From Neelides folsomi (taxonomy: Eukaryota > Arthropoda > Collembola > Neelipleona > Neelidae), in contig JAQGBZ010000067.1 of the NCBI GenBank assembly GCA_034687125.1, positions 167,490 to 231,489 of the forward strand: 64,000 nt of DNA, given 5' to 3'. Positions 37,701 through 51,500 of this stretch are shown one piece after another. The translations under genes and the position numbers were made by a program. Positions within the stretch are counted from its first letter, which is position 1. Each line of letters begins with the position of its first letter. The notes beneath the pieces are model-generated. The model was not told the DNA's origin. It saw nothing but the letters and a program-made list of their open reading frames with translations, and made no database searches.

Positions 37701-40700
37701 GGGTATTTTTGTGCAGGATCGATCCAAATGTTCGACGGCAGTGATAGTCAAAAGGGAGAACAATTGAGTCATAATTATGATGGAGGAGTGGCGAGAAGGT
37801 AAGCAGGAATCGGGGCCCAATTCCAGCCGAGAGAGGAGGATTTGCTAGATGGGGATTTTATTATGGATGTGAGGGCGATTTGTAATGGGATTTAGATCCG
37901 GTCTCCTCCGAAATCCGAAGGCAAATCCAGGGAAGAGACTTCTCTCGACTCTCCGAGCACGTGCCGAGGAAACTGGTCGGTCAAAGGGCTTCCAACACTC
38001 CCACCACCTCCATTCGGAATTCAGGTCCCATCGGAGGATTCGTAATGAACGAATCACACTACAATCCCACTCCCACAACACGCTCCTCCGCCCATATAAA
38101 TCTAATTATGCATTTTTACACTCGAGGGAATTGGGGCAGTTGGTCTTATTCCTTTTACTATATATCTTATCTCCTTTTTATATTATGGTTATGGTTCCCT
38201 TCATTCCACTTCAACGTGGCGGATGAACGCCACTTTACCACACTTGAGCTTTGATTTCAATTATTCTTATTATCTTGTGCATTGTTATATCTTGTGATAT
38301 ATAAATTGATCTTCTTGCCCAATGGTGAACGGCGGTTCTTGGGATCTTCCCTAAATGTCATACTAAATAAGATTTGATGCCTCGGTTTTCATTTTGCAAA
38401 GTTCCTTGTACAATATTTATCTTTTAAATATATTAAAGATGAAAGCCTTTGGAACACTGCTACTTGATTTCCATTGAAATAAGTATAATGTCATGTTTGT
38501 CTTTGAAAAGTTCATAGTTGAAACAGAAAAGACCCGCATCAAAAATTCAGCACGATGACAAAATTTAGTATTTCAATTCACAAACTTCTGTTTCCTCTTC
38601 AACTTTCAATATTAAAGGCCTTCGCTCATAGTCTCACTTTTTCAGACGATCCATCTTGTGCAGTCAAAATACTAAAAATTTCATAATATATAATACAACC
38701 CAAACACATATAAGTCGGGTTGTACGATATAAGTTGTACACATATAAGTTGGGTTGTATATCTCTTATAGTACTTTCTTTATACTCACCAAACATTCCTT
38801 ATATTTAATATTCCGTAACTTTTTATAAAAATAAAATTACTATAATTTTCCAAAATATTTGCTCTTTTTAAGAATAATTCCTTTGGGTCTTAAAGGAAGG
38901 AGTGAATCCATAATTGTTTGACCGACCCTAGCGGGTGAGATGAAGCCGATTGAGAGAGAAAGCATGTTCGTGGTGAGTGGAGTCAGCTGGGGAATTTTCC
39001 CACGGCCCACACCTCCTCAAGGAGTTGAGAGTGGAGGATAATTGCTCCGCCTCCTAATTAACCCACAACGCTTCTTATCCCCTCTCAATCCCAAACCTCA
39101 GAGCTCATCCAAATATTCTTAATTGCCTTAATCGCTTCTCACGACCCATTCAACTATACTCATCTGGTTAATTAAACCTCATCCAGCCCAAGAGATTAAA
39201 AATGGGTTCATTCAATTTTATAAGATTTACTCTCAAATCATTCATTAAATCGTTTTTCTATTCTGGAGTAGTTGCAGCAGTGTAATCCCATAGTGCTTTT
39301 AAGATTGAATAGTCGAATCGATAATTTTATTTTATGAACGTGGGAATAAATACATAGATTTATTATTCGAACCACTTGATGTTTTATTAGCGGGGCTTGT
39401 AAAATTATTCGTTTGATTTTAATTACAAATTCTCGTATATTGAGTGCCATTATTGGAGTTTTCGAGACGGAGTAAGCTGTTAGGAAAATAAGTAGTTAAA
39501 TGGGAAGTGTGGTAAAAGCTGCTGAAAGGTCTCGCGCGGATTGTGAGTGAAAGGAACAGATGTAAAAATGAGATTATGGCCAACGAGGAACTTATAAACT
39601 TTTCACTTTTTTATTAATATTCATGGTTCAACATGTGCTCGCCCTATTGAGGAAGAGAATAAAAGTTTAAATACCAACTTCCACAATCCTTTTCTCACCA
39701 AAGTCGTCAAACTTGAAAGGGGAAAGTTTTTTCTATCTTTTCTATTACAGTTACATAATGTACATTTATATATTTCACATTAGATATATCAGTATGTGCA
39801 AAGGAACAAGAAAAGAATTTGTACTGTATTATGTATTTATGTATTGTAGTTTTACGATATCCAATTTTCTATTCTCACTACAAATACTAATCCATAACAT
39901 GTAATATATTGTATTATGTTAAAGTGTCTTGACTAGTATTTATGGATCAGAGTAAGTACAAGTATAATAATACTCGTATAATACTCGGTTGTAAAAAAGA
40001 AGCTTAATTATTTAATATGTGAAACCTGTCTAATAACCTATTTATAAAAGTTATACTTACTAATATTAAGATGTCATATGTATTGTATGTATTTCATTCT
40101 ACAAATATACTATATTATATGGTATTGTATAGTAGGCATATTGCATCAGTATGTTAGAGGTCTTATAAAAATATAAAAGTAAAAGTTAACCTAACAATGT
40201 TATATTTTATATTTCAAGTTTGAATGTGCGAAGCTAGTAACTTCCTGATCATAAAAGGAACTTCTCCTGCCCACCTTCATTTTTTACAAATTTCCTTTCT
40301 TTTTGGAAGGAAAGGAAAAAGAGAGATGCTCTGTGTGGGTTGAAGAAAGTTTGGCAGTTTTGCGCATTTTCATTCACAAGTTCTTTCCATTAATCAATCC
40401 ATTTTGCGTTAAACCTTTCTTCTATCTTTCATCCCAAGGTCTGGTAACATAATTCCATGAGTTCCTCCCACATAATGAAGAAGGAGTTCTTTTAAAGAAA
40501 ATTCATAAGGTGCGAATGGTCTTTATCTATCCCTCTCAATGAAACTCTCCCGGGATGTTTTCCATATTAAATAACTTGGAGACGTGGAGGAGTTTTACGT
40601 GTATAGCAAATGATTTATTCACTTTTATAACTTTCTCAATTGATTCGCCCTTCTTCCCACACTCACAATCAGATTATTTTATAAAAATAGGAACAAAGCT

Positions 40701-42533
40701 TTAAGGACTCAGAGAGAACTTGAGTCATTGTTAAATGAGAAGAACAGGTTCAAAAGCTTTTTGTATTGGATTGTTGAGAGGAACAAATTGGAACTTGACA
40801 CTATAGTATTCACAATTTTTAATTTAAGTACTTTCACGAAACTGAGTGTTAAAAGACTATTTATTTCAAATTCTTTCAACTTCATTTGATGTATTTCATG
40901 CGTTGAATTTATTCAATTGAATGATTTTGGGGAATTTGTTCCAATCTTATTTTTTGACTTTAATTAACAATCGTAAGTTGACATCCATATCGTATTTTAA
41001 AGATTTCTAATATTTAGCATTATTCTAATATTTTTAATATTTTATAGCATCTTTAACTCACACATATAATACACATTTTTGCTTATTCTAAACACACAAT
41101 TCTAACAATTGGATCATAATTGAGAGCATTAATAAATCTGCTAATGGGAAGATTGAGATGTTATATTTAATTAAATTTGATAGTAAACGTTAATTATTTA
41201 AATTTTGTACAGATTTTAAAAACATTCAAGCCATGGAATATTTTACTTTTTTCTTTTGTATGAAATAATGAGAATTTTCGTATATTTTACATTTAACTCA
41301 TATTTTACACTGTTCATTCTCCTTGATTTGCATATTTACAAACATTTACAATCAGGCTGAAGGTAATTAATTAAGCCCTATTAACTTTTAAGTGAGTATC
41401 AATTAAGATTTTAAACCCGTTACATTGAGTCATTTATACTGAAAATACATTCACACACTTTTATCCTCATTTTTACCTTTTATAGTATTTAGATTATTTT
41501 ATGATGTTTTAAGTATTTACACGTATTATGCGAAGATTACATGGCTTAATTGTGTCTTGGAACTTTAAACAATAAAAACCTTACGTTTTCTAATTAACTT
41601 CATAATGATGAAAGTAAGAAAGAATGATTAAAGTCTTAAGAGAATTTAAGAGTATAAAAATCATAGTGAAATATATAATTAATTATTATAAATTAATTAC
41701 TCAATTAAGTTAAAGTTTTTTTTAATTTTCAAACACAACATTATGATTTATCTTGATAAATTTTGTTTTAAAATACGTAGTTTAATAGTTAGTGGAATAG
41801 TTATAGTGTGTCTAATTACGTTCTCATAAATTGTACTCAAAATGATTTCTCGGTTTTCCACCGAGCGGAGTTAGGAATGGAAAATTGGTTAGAAACAATA
41901 AAAAGGATGTTTTATTATTTGAACCCTTGAGTGTAGGCTCTGAGTCGTTCATCGTCCTCCCATGACGAGGGAAGGTAAAGTTAATTAAAGTAACGCCATG
42001 ATAAATAGATTGTGGAGCTGAGGAATCCGGTAGAGAGAATGAGGAAAGAGGGAGGATTCCGGAATCCAACGGCGGCCGCCTCATTCCTCCGGTGAATCGC
42101 CGCTATCTTGTCCCCTATAATCATATCAAAGACCAAAGGAAACATTAATTCCGCGAAACAATTCTCCGGGAGTTTCGGTGCGGCCGCTATACATAAGACA
42201 TTGTCTTAGAACATTTCTTTTAAATCCAGGCGGATCTTCTCTCTCAAATATTTACTTTTTCCTAGAAAGTTTGGAGCCTTGGAAGACTTGGAGAATTTGA
42301 AGTTTAAAAGCATAAAATTGATTTCCGGGCAAATACGGGACTTTGGAAGAGGGTTTGGAGTGGAGGCGGATTAGCAGCCAAGGCGGCTGAGAAGAGGAGC
42401 CGCGAATTGGAAGAGAAGTTTATATTAGGAAGGAGATTAAGGATGCTGGAGAAGGAGGAGCGATGATGAAGATGGAGAGTGGAACATCGTTTTGTAGAAA
42501 TTGAGGAAAGGGGTTGTAAATAATTCAGAGAGG
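31788..42533. other. 10.7 kb without a certain gene
   Basis: This lies between the Atg13 start and the last recognised dprB exon. A missing 3'-terminal exon of dprB may lie here. A phase-1-compatible frame ending at 41824 has a hydrophobic stretch (TSFLLFLTNFPFL) but then a polar end, so I do not accept it. GC-richer islands occur near 33150-33320, 35100-35420, 37600-38100 and 41850-42250. A partial direct repeat (ACACATATAAGT.GGGTTGTA) lies at about 38705-38760. The longest frame is 34151-34630, listed separately. Confidence 0.4.
34151..34630 (-). CDS. Hypothetical 159-codon frame with one hydrophobic segment
   Basis: This is the longest stop-free ATG frame among the unannotated parts. It contains one strongly hydrophobic stretch (NYIILFPTLILFICILLISC) flanked by mixed sequence, with five further cysteines outside it. 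There are no known motifs, and a donor-like CAG|GTATAA lies inside the last 30 bases. It may be coding, part of an unrecognised exon, or a chance frame. Confidence 0.15.
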   Translation of the reverse strand: MACRGVVQGSERHNSWTEFEFRIWETFLLRELLLSKIHIYHIPRIFSYYTIPNVLPCWLAQFRGRPGKNLTFNFPTTPMKETPFLLNYIILFPTLILFICILLISCLLHLWYFNPCLYSTYASFNPSYNVFTCEQREQSSEVQGEMCRYNYAIIFSCIK

Positions 42534-42562
42534 TCAGAGGCATTTTCTCCCCAACAACTTGC
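42534..42562 (-). CDS. dprB read-through end after Ig2, or intron start
   Basis: If the GC donor at 42561-42562 is not used, translation adds KLLGRKCL and stops at 42534-42536. That would give a protein without membrane anchor. The donor matches U1 well apart from the C. Both outcomes may occur as alternative isoforms. Confidence 0.45.
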
Positions 42563-45500
42563 CTTGAGAGACGTAGACGATGATGGATGCAGGGTCGGCG
42601 TGGGCCGTTTTGCAAGTGTAGTTCCCGGAATCGGATATGTGTGCATCGTGGATGTTCAGGCGGGAGTGGGTCTTGCTCCCTGGCTCCGTGTGCACCGTCA
42701 CTTCCCTAGAGCTCCCGTAGTTTATCATCCGGTCATTATGGTACCAGAAGACGTACTCGGGTGGCTTCGGGCTCTGAAATTCCTCTTTATTAATTTATCC
42801 TACATTTGGTGGAAGGATCCTCCTCTGTGGAAAAATCCAATCTTTCTTCCACTCAAGACTTCTTTTTTATTTATCTATTCTCTTTCTCTCTCACTCTCTT
42901 TTTGGCACTCGACCATGTTTGCATGTTTGAAATATGGGAGTTGTGTAAATAATTTTATAACTTGCTCAAAAAATGAAATCCAATTTACTTTTTTTCACTC
43001 TCCTCAAATGTTATTGTAAGTGTTGGAGCGGAGCGGAAATTCATATTAACCCCATCACCCAAAAGGAATCACATGAATATACTTATAGAATTTGGAGGAG
43101 AAAAAAAAAGAATATGGAAATTACTTTGAAGATTAACCAGGGAATACCTTGTTCTGTGGGTTGGGTATTTTGACTGGCTCGAATTGGAAGTTAATTTAGA
43201 GAAAATTAAAATGTTTGGAATTAAGTTAGAGACTTCTTTCAAAAGAGTTTTTTGGGGGAATTAAAGGATAAAAAGGTTCTCGGAAAAGGGTTTTTCCAAC
43301 CAAAACTCCCCGGGCCTTGGCCGAACGTAGGAGTAATGTATGGGCATGTAGGGGATCGTGTTTAAAAGAATCTCCTCCATAGTGAATGAGGTAGTATAAT
43401 TTTATTTAAGTTGCAATTGGGGATGCTTTATGCGGAGGAGGAGGCGGGTAAATCGGGGATTCGGAGTGATTTAGTCGGGGTCGGGAATTAAGGATTCTGT
43501 TTTATTTGCGGAGGGGACCGAGCTGGGAAAAGAGTACCTTCTCAATAATGCAGACGAGATTGATATTGCTCCCTTGCTCAATGTGATGTTCTCCGTTTCC
43601 TAGGATGAATGCCTCAGGGACGACGACGAAGAGGTGGACGAGGTACGACACGATCCCCGTGCCCGTCGACACCTAACACACAAATCTTACTACTCCTCCT
43701 CATAAATTCTTCATCGGACGACTGTTTCCATCCACTTACTTTACACTACGACTACTACACACCCATTCTCTTAACCCCACTTACTCACAATCCACAAAAG
43801 GCATTATTGCTTTCTACGAACAAACTGCAGGTACAACGACCTGGGAGGAAAGACCAGGTAATCCATACAAATACTTTTACTATACATATAAATACTGTAG
43901 TAGGAAGCACATACACACTCTACTCTATACTAAAGATAAATATAAGTGTTAGTACATGTAATACATACGTAGAAATAATAGGGTTAGTAATGAAATAAAA
44001 ATGAGACATTTGAGAAGACTATTACTAAGAAATACAACGTTCGATTTATTGAAGGTAAAAAAGGATTTATTTCCTACCTGACATTCGTACGTTCCATTAT
44101 CCCTCTTTTGAACAAACTTAATTTGGAGTGTCCATTCGTCAGATCCGTCCGCGTGCTGCGGAGTTATTTAATTATAACAATTGTCAAAAATATTTATTAT
44201 ATGACTTATTTTTTTAACATTGTTATATGAATATGGTATATGATACGCCATATATCGGTGCTTGTAATACAGATAATAAATAAACTTAAGAAATATTTAA
44301 TAAATAATTATTATTATGCTTTAGTTTACCAGAACGTGGAAGCGCTCGTCATTTGTGTATGTTGTTTTTCCTGTCGTAAGAATATGCCAATCCCGTCTCC
44401 TGATCCAGGATATCTATATAAACATTTTCTTTAAATGTAATGTTGGTAAATATTGCTGTAATACTACTTATGATGACTATTGTTCTTTAGTTATTTTATC
44501 CCAATTAAATATAATTATTTTCTACGAAATCCATTATTTTATTATTTTTATCTCTACTGCGTACATTTTTATTCAATTGAATTCTACTCATGCTACAAGA
44601 TTATGTGTGATTAAAATGAGCTACACTATCATATTGTATTAATTGTAGTAGAGGAAATCAAAATCATGAACATATATTTTTATTATTAAAATACTCGTAC
44701 TTAAACCAGTTTCATTTTGATTTGATTTTGTGTCATTAAAAGAGGAATATAAACCGCTCCTGGATTTATTATTAGTTAATAAAAGTGGTATTATATAACG
44801 TATAATAAAAAATCCAAAGTAAAAAGAACTAATTCCTATCCAGATATGTATTTATTGTTAAAGGGTAATTAAACCTATTCGGGTAAAAGGGTAGGTTTAA
44901 TATAGGAAATTGGCGGAATCCTTCATTTTCCCACTCCAAGGGCTTTTCAAGTTATTTGTGTGAGATGATAGAAAGGAACTTTTACAATTCCAATTAGTCG
45001 TGAGATTAATAAAGAGTTTGTTTGCCGAGTTTTATTTGCCCTCAACTTGAAAGTTATGAGATTCTGCTCAGTTGGAGGAGGAATTTTTGTTCGAAAGATT
45101 CCTCGATCCCTTCTTGGCCTTTTCCTTACATAGGGGAATCAGAGGGCAATATCGGGATTCCAGGGAAGCTGAAGTGAGCTGTGAATGAGGAAAGGCCGAT
45201 GAGCCAAAAGTTGTGGGTTGAACAATGAACACTTTCCGTAAGGATCCTTCCTCCTTCCCCAAATCCTTTGTTCTTTCACATCCGAGAGGGAAAGACGAAG
45301 GAGGTTCAAAATCTTCACCTTACACTTTCGTGGGAGGAAAATTGAGCAATTTCCTTTGCCCACAGAAAAGCATAAAGTGGTGCAAACTACCTTTATAGCT
45401 CACTTCCAAACCTTTTCCTCAGTCTTTCTCCTCTTCCTTCTTTACACTTTTTTCCTTTTCAACACATTGAAAACTACAGTGAAATTTTGAATGTACGATC

Positions 45501-48500
45501 ATCGTGCTCAAAATTCTATTTTTAGGAAAACGTTTACTTTCTCAGCTTAATTTAAATAGAAAATATCTATTATAAGTTATGTATGTACATAGCTTATTTC
45601 TGTAGTAGGTACGAGAGAGTATTTATTTAATCCATAAGTGAACATTGGGAGACTGGAGGGCATTTTGTAATATACTTTAGCCTGGACATATTTCATCATC
45701 AACAAGGTGTCTTTTGTCAATATTGATCAAAGCTCTTGAGCTTTTCCTCCAGACGAGGGAAAATAATAATGTAATGGAGCATATGTTGGACGGGAGGGGG
45801 AAAGCTAATGAGGAAAGTGGTAGTGGGGTAGAAATGATTAGATCATAGGTTTTGACTCCTCCAAGTGTTCCTCCACATTCCCCCGATCTTGTCTCTATCA
45901 TCTTACTGAGAGATTAGGGTAGGATGGTTTTCTCACGGATCTTTCCCCCAGATTCCTCACGCGACATCTCAGGAAGGCGGAGTCTCCAAGAGGTACGGTC
46001 AAGTTGACGCTCGTGTTGTTGTCAAACGGGGTTTCCGTAAGTCTTTGGAGCTCTTCGTAGCTCGAATACTGCTGGCTTCGACCATGATGTTCGTGCCAAC
46101 TCTGACGGCCCGACACACCACCGAGGATCCCTGGAACAAAATTACACTTCAGCATTTATCCCCAATTCCCACCGCATCGTTTATTATAGAGACAAGCCCT
46201 AATTTTATATTACATTCTACTGGCGTATAACAATTCGTGAGTATTTAAGTATCAGTATTTTATTGCATATTTTGTGCTCATCTGTTCCTTATGCCGTACA
46301 TGCATATGTCCATGTGATATTAATACAAATAAATACATACTTGTAAATATATCTACTCGTAGTATGGTATAAGTATATGGTAGATAATATTTATGAGTTC
46401 GTTGTATGATATAAATTGAACAGGGAAGTGTTTTGTACTTATTAGGCCCAAAATTATTATTTTGGAAATCTGGTAAGGATGGATTTAGTTGAAATGGGTT
46501 GTTAAAGAACCATTAGTCTTTTGTTTGAGAGGCGGCGGAAATTGAATTTATTTTATGGGAATGAAAGGTTGAGGGGAGAGGAGAAAACTTTTAAAACCAG
46601 ACTCTGATTTATAGGTTCACCTACCCGGCATATATCCCTTCACACACTCCGTTTAATGGGAGGTCGTGTATAGTGTCATTAATTGGGGTTGAAGGATTAC
46701 ACACCCGTCCTTCCAACTTAAAACCGCAGAGGACGGACGGAGTCAAATTCGCCCGGCTACTAAAACTACTACGGATCAATGTAGTAGTTTATTTAATTAA
46801 ACCCGGCCTGAGTGAATAATGAAAGAGAAGGTCCGGAATACTCCAGAAACTTAAATATAAGTATACACAATCAATGTATATATGAGAATTTCAAAGGATC
46901 CCTCGGTCCAATTACACCGACAACCAATTACCTTTTCATCCCACCGACGTCAAACTTGTCCTAGCGGCTTTTTCATTCCGGATTTTAATTATGAACTTAT
47001 TCTCCAGCTTTATCACTCCGCTCTATTTATTGAATGTCGGCTCATGTGGAGAAACTCAATCTCCTTCATACCTTGCTAAGTCCCTTATAAATCAAATCAC
47101 CATTTAGGAGTTTATTACGTCTTTATTGAGTTATTGAGTTTCTTACTTAATAATGAAACAATTCTTTATTCATTTCCCTCTTTATTTTCCTATATACAAA
47201 GCAGCCATTGAGTGGTTCGAGGCAAATGGTGGAAAATGGTTTTATATTTCTCAAAAGTTCCATTTCAATTAAGGACTCATTAATTCAATCGCTTTTGAAA
47301 GTTGTTAAAAAGAAGTGGAAATTTTAATTAAAACATTTAATTTCCCTTGACCGACTTCTCCAGCTGAGGAGTTTTGAGATAAAAAAAGCGTGTGCCAAAA
47401 GGCTTATTATTTATGGAACTGGTCGCGGAAGTGGGTTAGAATAATATAAAAATAAGTTATAAATTAACCTGTGAGGAATAAGTTTGTGAAGTGGGGCGAG
47501 AAATAATGTGTAAAGTTGAAATGGGAGAAAAGGTTGATCTCTCTGGAGGAAGAAGGGCGACCGATCTGGAATTAGGAGCCTCTTGGAGAAAGCCATAAAT
47601 CAATGCTTCCGTCAAACGGCCCATTTCATCCTCCCTACCTTTTTGCTTCCTCATTTTCCCAAACCAAACCCATAAGATGAAACTACACACGCATTTCCTC
47701 CTCACTGAAGGGAATCGGGGGTATTGGGCTAAAGTCTTAAACTTTCTCAACTCTGGTTTATCCGGTTGTGAAATCCTTAATTCAGTTATAAATCTTGAGG
47801 GAGATGCCGCTTATAATTTAGAACCATGATAAAATTAAAGCAACTAAAGACAATTGTTTATCGCCGGAACTCTACATGTTATCTCCTGTTCAACCATGAT
47901 GGTAAATTATTTGAGCTCGACAGGGAAACTAAATAACTTTTGAATACTTTGCTTTATATGTATTTACATGCACAAGTATCATGAATAATTTCAACCATGT
48001 TTGCTAATACTTAAATGTAAATGTTGATTTATATTTTAATAATGTATATCAGTATAAAATATGTAACTACATAACATTACATAATAGATATTATGTAAAT
48101 ATAACTTTCCAGGAATGTACACAAAAACTAGTTATATGTACTTATGAAGAATTCATGTTATAAGTAATAAGTAAGTATAGGCATTAGTATATTTCCGTGA
48201 AATAAATAAATTAAACCCCCTGGAGCAGTAAATTTATTATATTTAACTTGCATTTAACTGACAAAAAGTTTTGTGAATTAATGGTAAGTGATTTGCGAAT
48301 TTGTGGGTTGGGAAATCTACATGAAAGAATTGTTGGAATATTCAAATGAAGGAACGTGATAAGCTGCGCTTAACTTCCAACTTCCCCGACCAAAATGAGG
48401 AAAAAGGGGAAAGTTGATTAATAATGAAGTTGGTTGGTGGTGGGAGCAAATTATTTTTGAGGTATTTTACAATTTAAAATTGAAGATAAGCGAAAGGAGG

Positions 48501-51500
48501 TGGGGAAATGGTTAAAGATTCATAATGGGCTTCAACGGTCTTCCTCGTGAGTCAACAATAAGAAGGATTATTATTATGAGCTTTCTTCACCGCTCATGGA
48601 AATGAGAAGAACAAAGATGGTCGGAGAATCAAAAAAACGGAGGAAGGCGGAAATTTCCATAAGAAAGGGAATTTCAATTCTCCATCCGCCGCCGCCCGAC
48701 ACTTTTCATTATATTACGAACGTCTCCTTCTTTTCTTCCACTCTGACACCCGAGACACGGGGAAATTCAAGAAGTATTTTTCTCATAAATGAAATAAAAT
48801 AAAACTAAAAGCTTCTTCTCTGATTAATGATTTTTCTCACACTCGGGGCTAATCCGCTCCTCCTTACAACATTCATAAATCATGAGAGGCTTTTATTCTC
48901 TATTTCCGATCCCTTCTTTCCCATTATCTCCCTTCATAAAAGACCTTTTACGACTTCTCAATAAAAATCCTTTTTTGTAATTAAAATCCATACATTCCTC
49001 CCTATGATAAAAAATACTGCAATACATCATAGAATCTTATGATACAGAATCCCAATAAACCAACCGAATTGCTATGATATAACGATCCAAGTTAACTTTA
49101 TTATAAAAGAAAATATACGAGCAGTTTCCTTTAAAGGCATTATAAACAATACCATATACTGCCATATATTATTTTAAAGGGCATCATATTTTTAAAGTCT
49201 TCATAAAATGGTAATTTAATAAAGTATTAATTGCGAATGAACGTTATTCACAAAAGGTTCAATATGGGAATTTATATTAAGTGGATGGCTAAAAAAGGGG
49301 TAAAAGCTTTGAACCAGTAATGGAATTTTTTTTCATTTTCCAATTTGAATATAAATGAATAGTTACATTCAAATTACCGAGCTAGGGAGGGATTGTATTT
49401 ATAGTCGTATGGCCGTAAAGGAAGTGAAAGTAATGCAAGGTGAAATCGGGACGATTTAGTCGAGATGTTCCGAGATAAAATAGTAAAAGGGGAATAAGGA
49501 TGAGCTTCGAGGAAGATCTTGTACCCGGGAGTCGAGATTTGAAAGGTCATTAAGTTTTTTGGGATGGTTCTGGTAAGAGTATTGCTCGGCCTGAATTCCC
49601 CTGATGGCCGTAGAGGACCACTTCCTCATTCTAATTTCTCCTACAGATAAAGCTTGTGTTCGGGAGGTCCATGAATTTTGTATTTGGGCCGCGGAGGAGA
49701 AGGGAGAGGAATTAGATTTGCCCATGAGGTCGAGAACAAAGGGAAGATGTCAGCCGGAGATCCAGCTGTTATTCCAACTTTCTCTCCCCCATCACATGCT
49801 TTATGAGTGTTCCAAGGAACATACCTTGGGTCTTTATGACTTCTCCACACATGTACAACTACTTTATTATCCACCCTCGCTGCAATCCGCTCCCACTGTT
49901 GTACTGAATTCCTCCGCTTCCTTCCTCACATCCCTCAAACTCCTCTGGTTTTATACGAGAACAATTAAAAACTTTGCGTGTCCGGTCTAGTATCCAATTT
50001 CCGGGCTCATATTAATACATTTTTCATACCCCATACGTATTTATTACATCCTTATTTCCATCTCATGAGCGTTAGTTAATAGGGATACTTTTATATAATA
50101 CTCCATTCATTATTACTTAATATTGGACCGGTTATAGGAGGATTTAAGTGGATACGTGCGGTCGGTAGTTTGGTAGCTTTACCTTTTATGTATGTGGGTT
50201 TAAGGACCTCATGTGAATATTCCATTAAGTATGAGGAAAGCACGCCGATGAACCGCCGGCTTTGAGCTCCCTATTTATGCATGTGCTCCCTGTTTATGAT
50301 CAAAATTTGTGCCTATGAATATTTAAACAAGGAACCATTTACCAGAATACATTCATGTACTATATTGTTAAATTGATTATCCTTTTACATCTTTTCCTCA
50401 CGGCTCGCGTTGTTCAAATTCGACAGAGTTAGGAAATTGTAGGGTTTGGATTTAATTGATATTTCCCAATGGCTTTCTTCCTCGGATCCTGATTAACTTT
50501 TACAACAAAGAAGCCATAAATCACGAGCGTATTCTATTCCTAGAAACGTAAATATTACATATCGTTCAGTATCGCTATCATTATTATTATATTTATACCA
50601 TCGTAATAACGAATGCCTATACTTATGTAGTGAATGAAAAGGAGGTATTGGCAAACTTTTGTATTTACAAGGGAAGAAATCTTTGGAGAAATGAATAGAA
50701 TTTTTTGTTTCTGGTAGTTAAAGACATAATTCAATGGATCAAATATTTGAGCGTAATCTTTGTGTGTGGAAGGCAGAGATGAGGAATTGTAGGGTGGGGG
50801 GCATAGCGAGTGGGGAAAGCCGAGGAGGGGCGCGGAAACATATTGTGAGAATTCTCCGTTGGATTCTCTTCATATATAGCCATTTCCGCGACTCGCAATA
50901 AAAGGGAGTAGTTGGGTGGAAGTTTGAGAAAATGGAAAGAGGTCATAAAGGAGAATAAGAATTCCCTCCTTATTAACTCTACCTCATTCCAAACTCTCTC
51001 ATTTCGAATCATTTATATTTAACTCTCAAGTTCTCCACCACGGACCTTCTGCGTGGATTCTTGGGAGAGTTCCGCGGGGCAAGGGAGGGATCAATACGTG
51101 TAGATATAAAATTACTTCTCCATTCATTTCCCCATTCCTTGGTTCTTGGAGGCGCATATTGAAAAAATGGGATTATTGCCATGCTTTATTGCCCACTTCA
51201 CTCTCTCAGTGAAATCCCCAGAGGTGTATCGGAACTTTGGCCGACGACGACTTTTAACTCCTTCCTGGGGATCAGAAACTATATTTGGCTAAAATACATT
51301 AAATTCTGGAGACGATCGTGTGCATTATAAAATGGAAAGAGTTGGAAACAAGTGACTTTAATTACTTTTCCTTTCTCTCTCCCCATTTGTAATTTCAGCC
51401 TTGTTCCGTTGAGGGTGCGAGGAATCTTTAATATGTGGGGCTCTGAATGGGAGTGAATGAGCATAAGTTTATATAAGGAGCTGGGATGTAATTTCCTAAT

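Noticed and set aside
42304-42450. Phase-1 frame after TTCTCAG as the dprB anchor exon
   Set aside because: The encoded tail lacks a proper GPI signal and shows no similarity to the dprA tail.
42501-43019. 172-codon plus-strand frame
   Set aside because: It is antisense to the last recognised dprB Ig2 exon, whose minus-strand frame carries clear Ig motifs and splice sites.
43386-43400. TGAGGTAGTATAA resembling the let-7 seed
   Set aside because: Match ends after about ten bases and no complementary arm forms a precursor hairpin.
45898-46155. Minus-strand frame starting MLKCNF before dprB Ig1
   Set aside because: An acceptor (TTTTGTTCCAG) at 46131 separates the Ig1 exon from these residues, and the phase fits the signal-peptide exon at 52189-52243.
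49604-49990. 128-codon plus-strand frame inside the dprB intron
   Set aside because: No recognisable domain; overlapping frames on the other strand suggest composition effects.
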